DNA of 64,000 nt from Akkermansia muciniphila (GTDB lineage Bacteria; Verrucomicrobiota; Verrucomicrobiia; Verrucomicrobiales; Akkermansiaceae), in contig CANQLV010000003.1 in assembly GCA_947624785.1 (NCBI GenBank), positions 186,001 through 250,000 on the forward strand, given 5' to 3'. Shown here piece by piece: positions 17,505 through 24,911 of this stretch. Numbering within the stretch: the stretch's first letter is position 1; each line of letters begins with the position of its first letter. Under the pieces are notes generated by a model. That model saw nothing but the letters and a program-made list of their open reading frames with translations. It searched no databases and was not told where the DNA came from. The position numbers and the translations under genes are program-made.

Positions 17505-18428
17505 TTAGGCGGAAGCCGTCGCGTCGATACGGACGATGGCGGACGGGTTGGTCAGCTTGGTCAGCGAGTAGACGCGGTTGGTTACCAACGTCAGAGCGGG
17601 CGTCGGCTTGTATTCCGTAATGACCTCGCGACGGAGCTTGCCGGATAAGCCAAACGTTTTGATGGCAGAGGCGTCGAACTGCGTCGGGGAGTCTTCTTTG
17701 TACAGGACATAGACTTCGTTTTCCATGATGGTCTTGGCGTCGCCGGAAGCGTCGCGGTAGGGCATGGAGGCGATGTAGATGTCCCTGATGGGGCGAATCA
17801 AAGCATTGCGGAGCAAATCTTCGTTGAAGAGGCCGACGCTGTTGAACGACACCACCTGACGGGCGATGGGGTTGGCTCGTAGAAGCTGCCAGGCGTTGAT
17901 GCCGAAGACGATGGTGTTCGGCATATGTCCGGTAGCTGCGTTGATGGACAGGATGGCCTTGTCCAAGTCTGCCAGCGGGTTTTTCTGTTCGTTGGCCCAA
18001 TCGCCCATTCCGGAAGCTGCCGGAAGCTGGCTCATGATCATCTTGGCTCGTTCATACTCATAAGAGGTTACAAACTGGGATTCGATGAGTTTGTATTCCG
18101 CCAGGGTGATGGCCTGCGCCTTTTCCCGGTTGACGCCCAGCAACGCGTCCGGGATGGGCAGCGTCAGTCCGTAGCCCCGGAGGGTATCGGTTTCGTTTCT
18201 GCCGTTCAGGACAGTCTGGCGGGGAGGTTCGCCCGCTCCAACTTCAATGGGCTGGACGGTGAAGGCCGATTCGGTGTCCCAGACCTTGTACTGGAAATTC
18301 AAGTCGTAAACCGGGACGATCGGCGCGATGCGGCTGATGATGGAGTTCTCTTCGGTGTTCCCGGAGCCCGCTGAATAGGCGGTCAGGACATCGGTGAACT
18401 GAACGGCGGAGCAAAATGGAGTAGCCCT
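17505..18428 (-). CDS. Major capsid protein, AGG start
   Basis: 307 aa from AGG 18428-18426 (then ATPFCSAVQFTDVLTAYSAG). An in-frame TAA lies at 18452-18450 and the first canonical codon is a TTG at 18302, 42 codons into the protein; no ATG, GTG, TTG or ATN codon is available near the N-terminus. AGG is the only start consistent with the fold. Body reads as a HK97-like capsid: E-loop-like N-terminus, KVWDTESAFTVQP, long central helix region, C-terminal TNRVYSLTKLTNPSA. Placed after protease and decoration genes as expected. Confidence 0.85.
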   Translation of the reverse strand, partial: RATPFCSAVQFTDVLTAYSAGSGNTEENSIISRIAPIVPVYDLNFQYKVWDTESAFTVQPIEVGAGEPPRQTVLNGRNETDTLRGYGLTLPIPDALLGVNREKAQAITLAEYKLIESQFVTSYEYERAKMIMSQLPAASGMGDWANEQKNPLADLDKAILSINAATGHMPNTIVFGINAWQLLRANPIARQVVSFNSVGLFNEDLLRNALIRPIRDIYIASMPYRDASGDAKTIMENEVYVLYKEDSPTQFDASAIKTFGLSGKLRREVITEYKPTPALTLVTNRVYSLTKLTNPSAIVRIDATASA

Positions 18429-18465
18429 TGTTCTTGGTCTTTCTGTTGGTTATTAAGGGTTGATA

Positions 18466-18894
18466 TTATGCGGTAGCCTGGTAGGAGGGCACGAAGCCGA
18501 TTTCCACGAGGCCCTGTTCCCACTGGGCGTGAATTACGCGGGCATAGACGGTTTCACCGCTGGCGGCGGCCTTCCATGCCCCGTTGGCCGTAATGGTGAG
18601 GGGCGTTCCGGCATTGATGGTGCCGGGCGTGTCGGACAGCGCCGCCTTGATCAGGCCGGAATACATTCCGACGAGGGCGGCGACGCAGGTTCCCTGGTTG
18701 GGCTGCCCTTGCAGGACCACGCCGAGCAGCTGCGTCTGCGTGGGGATAGCGGACAACGGCGTCCCGATAAACTCGGGAATGTCCGGGTTGGCGGTCAGCG
18801 CCACGACGGTTCCTTCCTGTCCGCACAGGTCAACTCCCTCTGGGGTGTTGAAATAGACGATGGCGCTTTTCTGGGTTACATTGAGTGATGGCAT
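18466..18894 (-). CDS. Capsid decoration / head stabilisation protein
   Basis: 142 aa, beta-rich, glycine/threonine-rich (ALTANPDIPEFIGTPL, GTPLTITANGAWKAAASGETV), the pattern of gpD-like decoration proteins, and sits between protease and major capsid. ATG start 20 nt after the protease stop. Confidence 0.65.
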   Translation of the reverse strand: MPSLNVTQKSAIVYFNTPEGVDLCGQEGTVVALTANPDIPEFIGTPLSAIPTQTQLLGVVLQGQPNQGTCVAALVGMYSGLIKAALSDTPGTINAGTPLTITANGAWKAAASGETVYARVIHAQWEQGLVEIGFVPSYQATA

Positions 18895-18914
18895 TGGTTT
18901 GTATCAGGTTGGGA

Positions 18915-20036
18915 TTATTGTGCAGAGGTTACAATGAAGCCTTCTTCAGTGGCTTTCTGGAAGGCGTCGTAGCGCTTCATACCTCCTTTGATCAGTTCGT
19001 CTACGCGATTCTGGAATCCGTCGATGGATTCCTTCTTGCGGAACGGATTGGGCGGCGCCTGGGTAGCGCGGCGGTTCAAGGACGTTCTTCCGGCTGGGTT
19101 TCGGCGGCTTTCGTCAATAACGTCATGCGGCGGCTTTGACTTCGCGGACCGATTGAGAGCCTTAACAAAGGCGTTCAGCGCGGCGGGGCTTTCCCGGAGT
19201 GAGTTTTTCAGCTCTTCCCGGCGTTCTTCCGTGAATTCCTTGCGTTCTTCCTCGTCGAGCGCGTTTTCGTACGTGCTGACGGCGTCGTCCACTTCGGCGT
19301 TCACGTGGTCTTTCTCACGCTTTTCCAGCGAGAGCAGTTCGTCAAGTCGTCCGAGGATCTCCCTGCTCATGTCGTCGGTGCCGTCAAATTCGACATCCAG
19401 CTTATCAAGCAGGGAATCGAACAGGGCCCGCTGGGCCTTGTCCATTTCCTTGGACGGATATTCTCTATCGTCGTTTTCCATATTGGTTTCTGGGTTGGGT
19501 TCCCCCTGTTCGGGGCTTTGTGGTTCGCCCCCGGCCTCGTTGGAGGCGGGGGAAGTCTGTCGGTTGACCAGCGGCCGCTTGCCCTTGATGCGGGGCCGGT
19601 TGGTCAGGGCAAAGCCTGTCAGCTTGCCGGGGTGGTAAATGCCGTCCTCGAATGTCATGCCTTCGCCGTATTCGGTCGAAGATTGCGTGTATTCTTTGTC
19701 CTTCAGCATCTGCTGGCCGCGCGGCGTCCACTCGATGAAGCCGTACAGCTCTAACGCGCCGGAAGGATCGCGGTAGGTGTCCAGCCGCTTGAGCCATCCG
19801 AGAGCGCGAGTGTCGCGTGAAAGGTCATGGCTCAAGTGGTCGCCGTCAATGAGCATGCCGGGCCCGTCAAAGGTGCGGGAGTTGAATTCGTCCACCATGG
19901 ACTTGATCGCCTGCTCGTCGATGCGGAGCACCGCGGGTCCCTCACCGTAGTCTACCTCATGATCCCCGCTTTTCTCGACGTGGAACCATCCGTTGGCGGG
20001 ATTGGACAAGTCATTGATTTGTTTGGTACTGATCAT
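18915..20036 (-). CDS. Prohead protease fused to scaffold (Mu gpI-like)
   Basis: 373 aa. N-terminal ~160 residues resemble gpI-type prohead proteases: PGMLIDGDHLSHD (histidine region) and YTQSSTEYGEG (serine region). Residues ~165-330 are acidic, glutamate-rich and helical as in a scaffold, ending with a basic C-terminus that may anchor to capsid. ATG start overlaps the portal stop by 26 nt, so it can be reached by coupled translation without its own AGG. Confidence 0.75.
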   Translation of the reverse strand: MISTKQINDLSNPANGWFHVEKSGDHEVDYGEGPAVLRIDEQAIKSMVDEFNSRTFDGPGMLIDGDHLSHDLSRDTRALGWLKRLDTYRDPSGALELYGFIEWTPRGQQMLKDKEYTQSSTEYGEGMTFEDGIYHPGKLTGFALTNRPRIKGKRPLVNRQTSPASNEAGGEPQSPEQGEPNPETNMENDDREYPSKEMDKAQRALFDSLLDKLDVEFDGTDDMSREILGRLDELLSLEKREKDHVNAEVDDAVSTYENALDEEERKEFTEERREELKNSLRESPAALNAFVKALNRSAKSKPPHDVIDESRRNPAGRTSLNRRATQAPPNPFRKKESIDGFQNRVDELIKGGMKRYDAFQKATEEGFIVTSAQ

Positions 20037-21375
20037 CGCTAAATCCTTTCATGAGCCCGGTATAAATGAGCTGCTGCAGCTGTTCGTAGGCGTCGGGCGG
20101 GATGCGCGAGCCTTCCGTTTCCCGGTTGACGGCAGCCGCCGCGGGAGCGGCTGCCGTCGCATCCTCGATGGACATGCCTATCTTTTCTTCGATTTCGGTC
20201 TTCTCGGGGCGGACGCCTCCGTCCGCGAGGGCGGCGATTTCCTCGGCCTTCTGTAGCGGTGTTTGGACGGTGTCAAAGGTGATGTGGAGCCGGGCCAGCG
20301 GCTCTCCGTCTCCCAGCACCAGTGGACTGATGGAGGCGTTAAAGGCTTCCGCCACCTTGGAGCAGACGGCGGAGACCACCGAGTTCCAGCTGTCCGTATG
20401 GGCGGACCCCGCCAGCGTGCCGGAGCCCGATTCGTTCAGGACGGTCAAGGTTCCCGCCATCACAAACCGCACCTGGTCCTTGTCAGCCATATTGATGCGG
20501 GAGAGGAAGTAGTTTTCGTTGATGGATGAGGCTTTGAGAGGTTCGGCCGTACATTCGGGAGGCAGGACGACGGAAGCGCCAGACTTGAGCTCCTCGCAGG
20601 CGCGTTCAAGGGCGTCCATGATAGCAGCGCTTGCTTTTGGCGGGGCTGTGATGATGGCCGGGGCGCTCCCGTAGCGGTCCATATGATTGTCCCAGGTTAT
20701 TTTCGCATGATTCCGCTCAAAACTCGCGCGAGCTGCCGGGAACAGGATGGGATAACGGTGCTCCATCACGACGAGCGTTTCGCCTTCCACGCTTTCGCCT
20801 GTGTCAACGCCAATGTAGCACTGGGGATTGAACTGCCATTCGTTCAGTTCTCCGGGCCGTACCCAGTAACGCTGCGGGATGAATTCAAACCTCCGACCCC
20901 AGGCGTCCTCAATGTATTGGAGGTGGGCATAGCCGTAAAACAGGGCGGAGGCCAGATGCCCGAAAGCCTGTTGTAGCCCGTTGACGGAATTGTAGAATTC
21001 CTCCAAGGCGTTTTTTTGACGCTGCGCTTCCTGGCTGTCGTTGGCGGCGTCAATCTTCCAGCCCTGCATGGAGACGCTTTCAACCATGCGTGAATAGAGC
21101 ATGCCCAGGAGGCCGTCAGAATAAATGATTTCATCCCAGATGAGCATCTGACGGGCAAAGGCTCCACGCCGTGCTTCGTTTCTAGCTTCAACGAGTGTTT
21201 GCAGGTCGGCACCCTGTAACGGATCCCAGTATTCGTACCATTGAGGCTGGTTAGGCTTCCGGCTTTGTTCCGTCAAGACTCGCCGGGCGAGATCCGTTTC
21301 AAGCTCCTTGATTCTGGTCTCCTGTTGGGCGACCAGCTTCGGGGCGTTGAGGATATTTTTGACGGCGTTAAACCT
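20011..21375 (-). CDS. Portal protein (DUF935-like), AGG start
   Basis: 454 aa from AGG 21375-21373, just 23 nt after the 3' end of the initiator tRNA. Residues 2-34 (FNAVKNILNAPKLVAQQETR...) form a typical portal N-terminus; the first canonical codon, a TTG at 21276, would lose them. Body matches gp29-like portals: YEYWDPLQGADLQ, AFARQMLIWDEIIYSD, LLGMLYSRMVESVSMQGWKI. The tRNA and portal probably share a transcript from the promoter at 21489-21517. Confidence 0.85.
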   Translation of the reverse strand, partial: RFNAVKNILNAPKLVAQQETRIKELETDLARRVLTEQSRKPNQPQWYEYWDPLQGADLQTLVEARNEARRGAFARQMLIWDEIIYSDGLLGMLYSRMVESVSMQGWKIDAANDSQEAQRQKNALEEFYNSVNGLQQAFGHLASALFYGYAHLQYIEDAWGRRFEFIPQRYWVRPGELNEWQFNPQCYIGVDTGESVEGETLVVMEHRYPILFPAARASFERNHAKITWDNHMDRYGSAPAIITAPPKASAAIMDALERACEELKSGASVVLPPECTAEPLKASSINENYFLSRINMADKDQVRFVMAGTLTVLNESGSGTLAGSAHTDSWNSVVSAVCSKVAEAFNASISPLVLGDGEPLARLHITFDTVQTPLQKAEEIAALADGGVRPEKTEIEEKIGMSIEDATAAAPAAAAVNRETEGSRIPPDAYEQLQQLIYTGLMKGFSDDQYQTNQ

Positions 21376-21398
21376 GCGGAGAGGAGATAGGAAAATTT

Positions 21399-21472
21399 TG
21401 GTTGCAGGGGGAGGAGTTGGACCTCCGACATGAGGACAGGAACCTCATATGATACCGTTTCACCACCCTGCG
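21399..21472 (-). tRNA. Phage initiator-type tRNA with anticodon CCU (reads AGG)
   Basis: 74 nt with encoded CCA. Seen: acceptor CGCAGGG / CCCTGCA with a mismatched C1 x A72 and six good pairs; discriminator A; TG; D stem GTGA/TCAT, loop AACGGTA; anticodon stem TGAGG/CCTCA; loop TTCCTGT giving anticodon CCT (21440-21438); 4-nt variable loop; T stem GGAGG/CCTCC, loop TCCAACT. The C1 x A72 mismatch and ACCA end are hallmarks of bacterial initiators, and the start and end closely resemble E. coli tRNA-fMet. The foot of the anticodon stem is A-U, G-C, G-C (usual: three G-C). Departures: 11:24 is U-A (initiators R-Y) and T-loop position 55 is C. Its anticodon matches the AGG found at eight late-gene starts. 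Charging enzyme unknown; the CCU anticodon argues against MetRS and could attract ArgRS. Confidence 0.9.
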
Positions 21473-21480
21473 GTTGAATA

Positions 21481-21517
21481 TACATCAACACATATAGATA
21501 TGTTGATGTATTGTCAA
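21481..21517 (-). promoter_or_regulatory. Promoter and palindromic operator of the initiator tRNA
   Basis: Minus strand: -35 TTGACA (21517-21512), 17-nt spacer, -10 TATGTG (21494-21489), tRNA 5' end at 21472. A perfect inverted repeat, TACATCAACA (21481-21490) and TGTTGATGTA (21501-21510), covers spacer and -10, so a dimeric repressor bound there would shut the tRNA off. The -35 begins 3 nt after the large terminase stop. Control by a repressor is inferred; its identity is unknown. Confidence 0.7.
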
Positions 21518-21519
21518 TC

Positions 21520-22893
21520 CTAATATCTGCCGATGGCGCGTTTTTGTGCTGGGCGTCTGGCATACCACGCTCCAAGCTCCTTGGACAATCCGCTGTGCCG
21601 GCGCGCGTGCCAGGCCATGACGAGTGCATCGGCACGGTCTGGAGAACGGACGCCGCGCTTCGCCATGTCTTCCTTGCTTTCTATTCTGACGCGGCCAATC
21701 GCGTCTGTCTGGAGGCGGGGAGCAACCAGCTGCTCAATGGTGTCCTCGTCGATGTCAAGGATGAGTTCTTTTTCTTCAATGGCGCGGGCCAGGGCCCGCC
21801 ATGCCTGGGCGCGGAGGTTGACAAAGGCTTGTGTGTCATCCGCTGGGAATCCTCCCCGGTAGGAGTGTACCGGAAAGCCCTCGGCGCGGAAATCGTCAAT
21901 GATGGGGAGTCCAAGTCCGTCGCCGTCGGCAAAGATGCGGTCGGCGGAGATGCCAAGCTCGGTAGCCTTGCGGCGGAACCTTCCGCGCGCTCCTACGGTG
22001 TCCGGGTCGGCCCAGTGGTCGGCGATGAAAAAACGGTTGCCCTGCCCGGCCGCGAAGACGTTCTCATCACCCCCGGCGGCAAAGTCGAAGCCGCCGCAGG
22101 TCTCCCCGGTGTCCAGGAAGGGGGGCGGGTTGTTGACCAACTCCATGAGGGAGCGCCGGGAAATGACGGATTGTCCGTCAAGGTCGGTGAATTCCCCGAG
22201 GATTGCGGAACGATAAAAGGAGGATTGCTCGCCGTATTCTTTTTTCAGTCGTTCGGCCTTCCCCGGGTCGTTAATCTCGATATGCGGGCAATCCTCGTAT
22301 TTGACGCGGATTTTGTAGTAGAGGGATGAATTTTTGTGAAAGCAGTCGTAAAAGGTGCCTGAATCGGCCCCAGGCGACGAGGTGATGAACGCATGGAAAA
22401 GCGTGCAGCGGGAAACAGAGGTGAAGATGGAGTCGGGAATGGTCTTGGCCTCGTCCAGGACGTAAAAAACAGGATCCACGTCGGGCGAGATTTTCGGGTG
22501 CCATCCTTCCGCGCGTCCGGCGTTGTCGGTCGAGAATCCCACGGCAAAGCCTCCCTCCGGCGTGCGGATTTCGGTTTTGTTGAACGTCCAACCCGAAAAG
22601 AATGGATTGTCCATGTAGCGGCGAAGCGCCGGGAAGAGCTGCTTTTCCACCTGCATCCACGACGAGGACGTAACCGGAACCTGTCCCCGTGGAAAGCATG
22701 TGAGAAAGTACAGGATGGCTGGCGCAATACAGTTGCTTGTCTTGCCCGATCCGTTGGGAGCCACGAGGGCGACGCTTTTCCCTCCCAGGGTCAGCTTGCC
22801 CAGGGATAACGCCTTGATGGCCTCCACCTGCCAGGGATAGGGATCGAGGCGGAGGACATGGCGGAGGAAGAAGCTGACGGGAAGTCGTGTCCT
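21520..22893 (-). CDS. Large terminase subunit, AGG start
   Basis: 457 aa from AGG 22893-22891 (then TRLPVSFFLRHVLRLDPYPW). The frame contains the small terminase TAA three codons upstream; the first canonical codon, a GTG at 22827, falls after the DPYPWQ adenine-binding Q-motif. Walker A VALVAPNGSGKTS at ~residues 41-53, Walker B PVFYVLDEAK, C-terminal RNase H-like nuclease beginning CGGFDFAAGGDEN with further acidic residues (IFADGDGLG, SPDRADALVMA). ATP-driven DNA packaging motor. Confidence 0.9.
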   Translation of the reverse strand, partial: RTRLPVSFFLRHVLRLDPYPWQVEAIKALSLGKLTLGGKSVALVAPNGSGKTSNCIAPAILYFLTCFPRGQVPVTSSSWMQVEKQLFPALRRYMDNPFFSGWTFNKTEIRTPEGGFAVGFSTDNAGRAEGWHPKISPDVDPVFYVLDEAKTIPDSIFTSVSRCTLFHAFITSSPGADSGTFYDCFHKNSSLYYKIRVKYEDCPHIEINDPGKAERLKKEYGEQSSFYRSAILGEFTDLDGQSVISRRSLMELVNNPPPFLDTGETCGGFDFAAGGDENVFAAGQGNRFFIADHWADPDTVGARGRFRRKATELGISADRIFADGDGLGLPIIDDFRAEGFPVHSYRGGFPADDTQAFVNLRAQAWRALARAIEEKELILDIDEDTIEQLVAPRLQTDAIGRVRIESKEDMAKRGVRSPDRADALVMAWHARRHSGLSKELGAWYARRPAQKRAIGRY

Positions 22894-22899
22894 GACGGG

Positions 22900-23415
22900 T
22901 TAGGGATGGAGTTTGCCGGCGATAGTCTCTAGCGCAGTTTTCTCGTCTTCCTGCAGCTGGGCCATCTGCTCGGGGTCAAGAGTGATCTTGCGTTCCAGGG
23001 GAGCGCCGGGAACGCCCGCTACATCCTGCCGGACTCGGTCGCCGAATTTCTCCGGGGCGAAGCGGGCGGCCACTTTCAGCCGCGTTTCAATGGCGAGCTT
23101 CTTGGCTGCGACGGAGGCGGAGCCACATTCGGGGTCGAGGGCAACCTGGGCAGCGGCATCTGACAAAGACTGACACTCTTCTAGCATTGCTTCCGACTGC
23201 GCTTCCCTCGCGCGTTGAATGAGTTTACAAAACTCTTCCCGTTCGTGTCTCCATCTCCAGACAGTTAAAACCTCCGGCATGTGATCGTCCGAGCAAATGG
23301 ACTTCATCGTTTCCCCCGCGGCCAGCCTGGACGCTATCTCGGCAGCTAATGCCTCCGTATAGAGGCTGGGCCGTCCTATTTTCTTTTTGGTGGTAGGTGA
23401 TTGTTTCTTTTTCCT
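22900..23415 (-). CDS. Small terminase subunit, AGG start
   Basis: 171 aa from AGG 23415-23413. An in-frame TAA lies at 23424-23422 and the first canonical codon is an ATG at 23307. The 36 codons between encode a basic leader and the first helices of the DNA-binding domain (GRPSLYTEALAAEIASRLAA), continuing SICSDDHMPEVLTVWRW, a typical terminase small-subunit helix-turn-helix. C-terminal helical oligomerisation region, acidic end. First gene of the late operon; the large terminase start is 6 nt after its stop. Confidence 0.85.
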   Translation of the reverse strand, partial: RKKKQSPTTKKKIGRPSLYTEALAAEIASRLAAGETMKSICSDDHMPEVLTVWRWRHEREEFCKLIQRAREAQSEAMLEECQSLSDAAAQVALDPECGSASVAAKKLAIETRLKVAARFAPEKFGDRVRQDVAGVPGAPLERKITLDPEQMAQLQEDEKTALETIAGKLHP

Positions 23416-23485
23416 GCGGGTTTACTCTAGAGGACAAGTGGCAAATAAATCAAGCATTCTGTTTGTTTATTCCCTTTTGGGCCCA

Positions 23486-23519
23486 TTGACAAATCTGATC
23501 CTCCCACATATACAGATTT
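23486..23519 (+). promoter_or_regulatory. Rightward promoter with inverted repeat, leaderless
   Basis: TTGACA (23486-23491), 17-nt spacer, TATACA (23509-23514). Transcription would begin about 6-7 nt later, at the GTG start of the next gene (23521), giving a leaderless mRNA. AAATCTG (23491-23497) and CAGATTT (23513-23519) form an inverted repeat overlapping both boxes, a likely operator. It faces away from the late genes, whose small terminase start is 71 nt to the left. Confidence 0.65.
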
Positions 23520-23520
23520 T

Positions 23521-24039
23521 GTGAAAAAGTGTCCTATATGCGGCAAGGATGTTCCGCCACGCTACGGAGCGCGCGAAAGCGTGTACTGCTCCCGCGCATG
23601 CCTCAAGGCACACTATGCCACTGCCTGGGAAACTCTCACCTGCCCGGTGTGCGGAAAGGAATTCCGTGCTAAAAAACTCTGGCATCAAAAATGCTGCTCT
23701 TATCCTTGTTCACATGCCGCCCAAAAGGGGAGAAAAATCACGTCAGAAGCCTTCCGGGAGGCGTGCCGGCACCGGGGAGTTCCCGGCCCCAGGAAGCACC
23801 CTAGAACCGGGAAATTTGAAACGAATTGCCATGCTAAAATCTGGCGTGTGGAGTCTCCGGAGGGAGAAGAAGTCACGGCAAGAAATCTCAAGCTTTACAT
23901 GATAGGGCGATACGGCGAAGAAGAGGGAAAAAAGGTGTATAAACTCCTGGTTTGCGCTGCGCGGCGCTTCCGCAAAAGCGGGCATGGCAGCGGCGCCGGA
24001 TGGCAGGTGCTTTCCGTTCCAAAATATCCAGAGGAATAA
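23521..24039 (+). CDS. Double zinc-ribbon phage protein, rightward
   Basis: 172 aa, GTG start at the predicted transcription start. Two Cys clusters: CPICGK...CSRAC (residues ~4-29) and CPVCGKEF...CCSYPCS (~42-64), then a basic region (RKITSEAFREACRHRG, RRFRKSGHG). Likely DNA- or RNA-binding. No HNH signature found. Opposite in strand to the late genes and driven by its own promoter, so it may be expressed in the lysogen; a regulator is possible but unproved. Confidence 0.6.
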   Translation: MKKCPICGKDVPPRYGARESVYCSRACLKAHYATAWETLTCPVCGKEFRAKKLWHQKCCSYPCSHAAQKGRKITSEAFREACRHRGVPGPRKHPRTGKFETNCHAKIWRVESPEGEEVTARNLKLYMIGRYGEEEGKKVYKLLVCAARRFRKSGHGSGAGWQVLSVPKYPEE

Positions 24040-24070
24040 AAAATGGCAGCCCCGAAGGACCGCCATTTTC
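24040..24070. terminator. Hairpin terminator after the zinc-ribbon gene
   Basis: AAAATGGC (24040-24047) pairs with GCCATTTT (24062-24069), with further GC pairing inside (CCCCGAAGG). A-run on one side and T-run on the other, so it could work in both directions; one base after the gene's stop. Confidence 0.65.
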
Positions 24071-24243
24071 TTAGGGAATGAGCATTTCTGCTCACTTTTG
24101 ATCTTACGATCGTTTTAATCCACAGCCCCGCAGGGCTGACGTGTTCCTAGAAAGAACAGGGTTCTTTTCGCACATTTTGCGCCAGACCACAAGAAAAAAC
24201 GGAGTGATAATTTTTTCTTCTTTTTTTCATTTTTCCTCTTGCA

Positions 24244-24264
24244 TTACTATAAATTTTATAGTAA
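24244..24264. promoter_or_regulatory. 21-bp AT-rich palindrome upstream of a rightward gene
   Basis: TTACTATAAA, T, TTTATAGTAA: perfect 10-bp arms. It lies ~75 nt before the ATG at 24340 in an AT-rich stretch (24110-24340) with no gene. Probably an operator; the arms also contain -10-like sequences (TATAAA, TATAGT), so the promoter may be inside it. Confidence 0.5.
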
Positions 24265-24339
24265 CTTAATTTTGTTGACGGGAGGTAAGGGACCGAACGA
24301 AGACATAATCCAAACACTAAAACTAGAAAGAACAAGACA

Positions 24340-24663
24340 ATGAACGAAAACAAAATCATCATCACGGAAGACGGAGAAGAAATCAACCTGACCGCTCTTG
24401 AACGTGAATTTGGCAGCTACGAGTTTGAAGGCAAGACCTACTATGCAGCGCGCCAGATGGAATACACCAACAGGGTTTTCCCTGGCTCCTATGCGGACAA
24501 ATACGAGGACGGCAGCTATATGGAAGAATGGTCTGCTCCCGGCTATGATGCAGAAGGGAACAAGGTTGAAATCTTCATGACCTTTGAACAAATGACGGGT
24601 GAAGAAGTAGAAGGAGAAAACCTCAACTGGACGCAGGACGCTTCCCGCGTTGAGGTCCGTTAA
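24340..24663 (+). CDS. Acidic phage protein, function unknown
   Basis: 107 aa, strongly acidic (ITEDGEEINLTALEREFG, GEEVEGENLNWTQDA) with aromatic residues spaced through the middle. ATG start with an A-rich leader. Strong terminator 14 nt after its stop, so it is a single-gene unit. Acidic small phage proteins often act as DNA mimics or inhibitors, but nothing here proves it. Confidence 0.6.
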   Translation: MNENKIIITEDGEEINLTALEREFGSYEFEGKTYYAARQMEYTNRVFPGSYADKYEDGSYMEEWSAPGYDAEGNKVEIFMTFEQMTGEEVEGENLNWTQDASRVEVR

Positions 24664-24676
24664 GTAAACAACTTAC

Positions 24677-24702
24677 AAGGGGCGGCAAAGACCGCCCCTT
24701 TT
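24677..24702 (+). terminator. Rho-independent terminator
   Basis: AAGGGGCGG, loop CAAAGA, CCGCCCCTT followed by TT: 9-bp stem, immediately after the acidic protein gene (stop at 24663) and just before the next ATG at 24709. Confidence 0.85.
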
Positions 24703-24708
24703 CCTGCT

Positions 24709-24909
24709 ATGACTGCGCAAGTATTCCTTGACTGGGTTCAATCTCGCCACAGTCTGCCATCCAAAACATCTGCGGTTCGAAAGGCGGCACAGATTTTGCG
24801 CGTTTCCGAGATTACCATTTGGAAATGGCTCAAGGGAGAGCCGCAGGTTTCCCCGTCCATGCTTTTGCTTATGGAGATGGTCATGCGTCATGGGGTACCA
24901 GATGAATAG
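24709..24909 (+). CDS. Small helix-turn-helix regulator (Cro-like)
   Basis: 66 aa. TSAVRKAAQILRVSEITIWKWLKGEPQ is a helix-turn-helix with a recognition-helix pattern (SEITIWKWLKG), followed by a short dimerisation helix (SMLLLMEMVMRHG). Reads rightward, convergent with the DnaC-type gene; separated from it by a repeat that folds as a terminator. Candidate for the repressor of one of the palindromic operators in this phage. Confidence 0.6.
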   Translation: MTAQVFLDWVQSRHSLPSKTSAVRKAAQILRVSEITIWKWLKGEPQVSPSMLLLMEMVMRHGVPDE

Positions 24910-24911
24910 CC

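Noticed and set aside
21399..21472. Ordinary tRNA-Arg(CCU) supplementing codon use
   Set aside because: C1 x A72 mismatch and fMet-like ends are not found in elongator Arg tRNAs; AGG is used at starts here.
21273..21635. Open frame of 120 codons crossing the tRNA
   Set aside because: It overlaps two real genes, the tRNA and its promoter, and has no coding character.
9556..23415. AGG at gene starts as sequencing error or misread Shine-Dalgarno
   Set aside because: Eight independent genes, an ideal 7-nt Shine-Dalgarno spacing in the endolysin, and a CCU initiator-type tRNA in the same element make an artefact or chance very unlikely.
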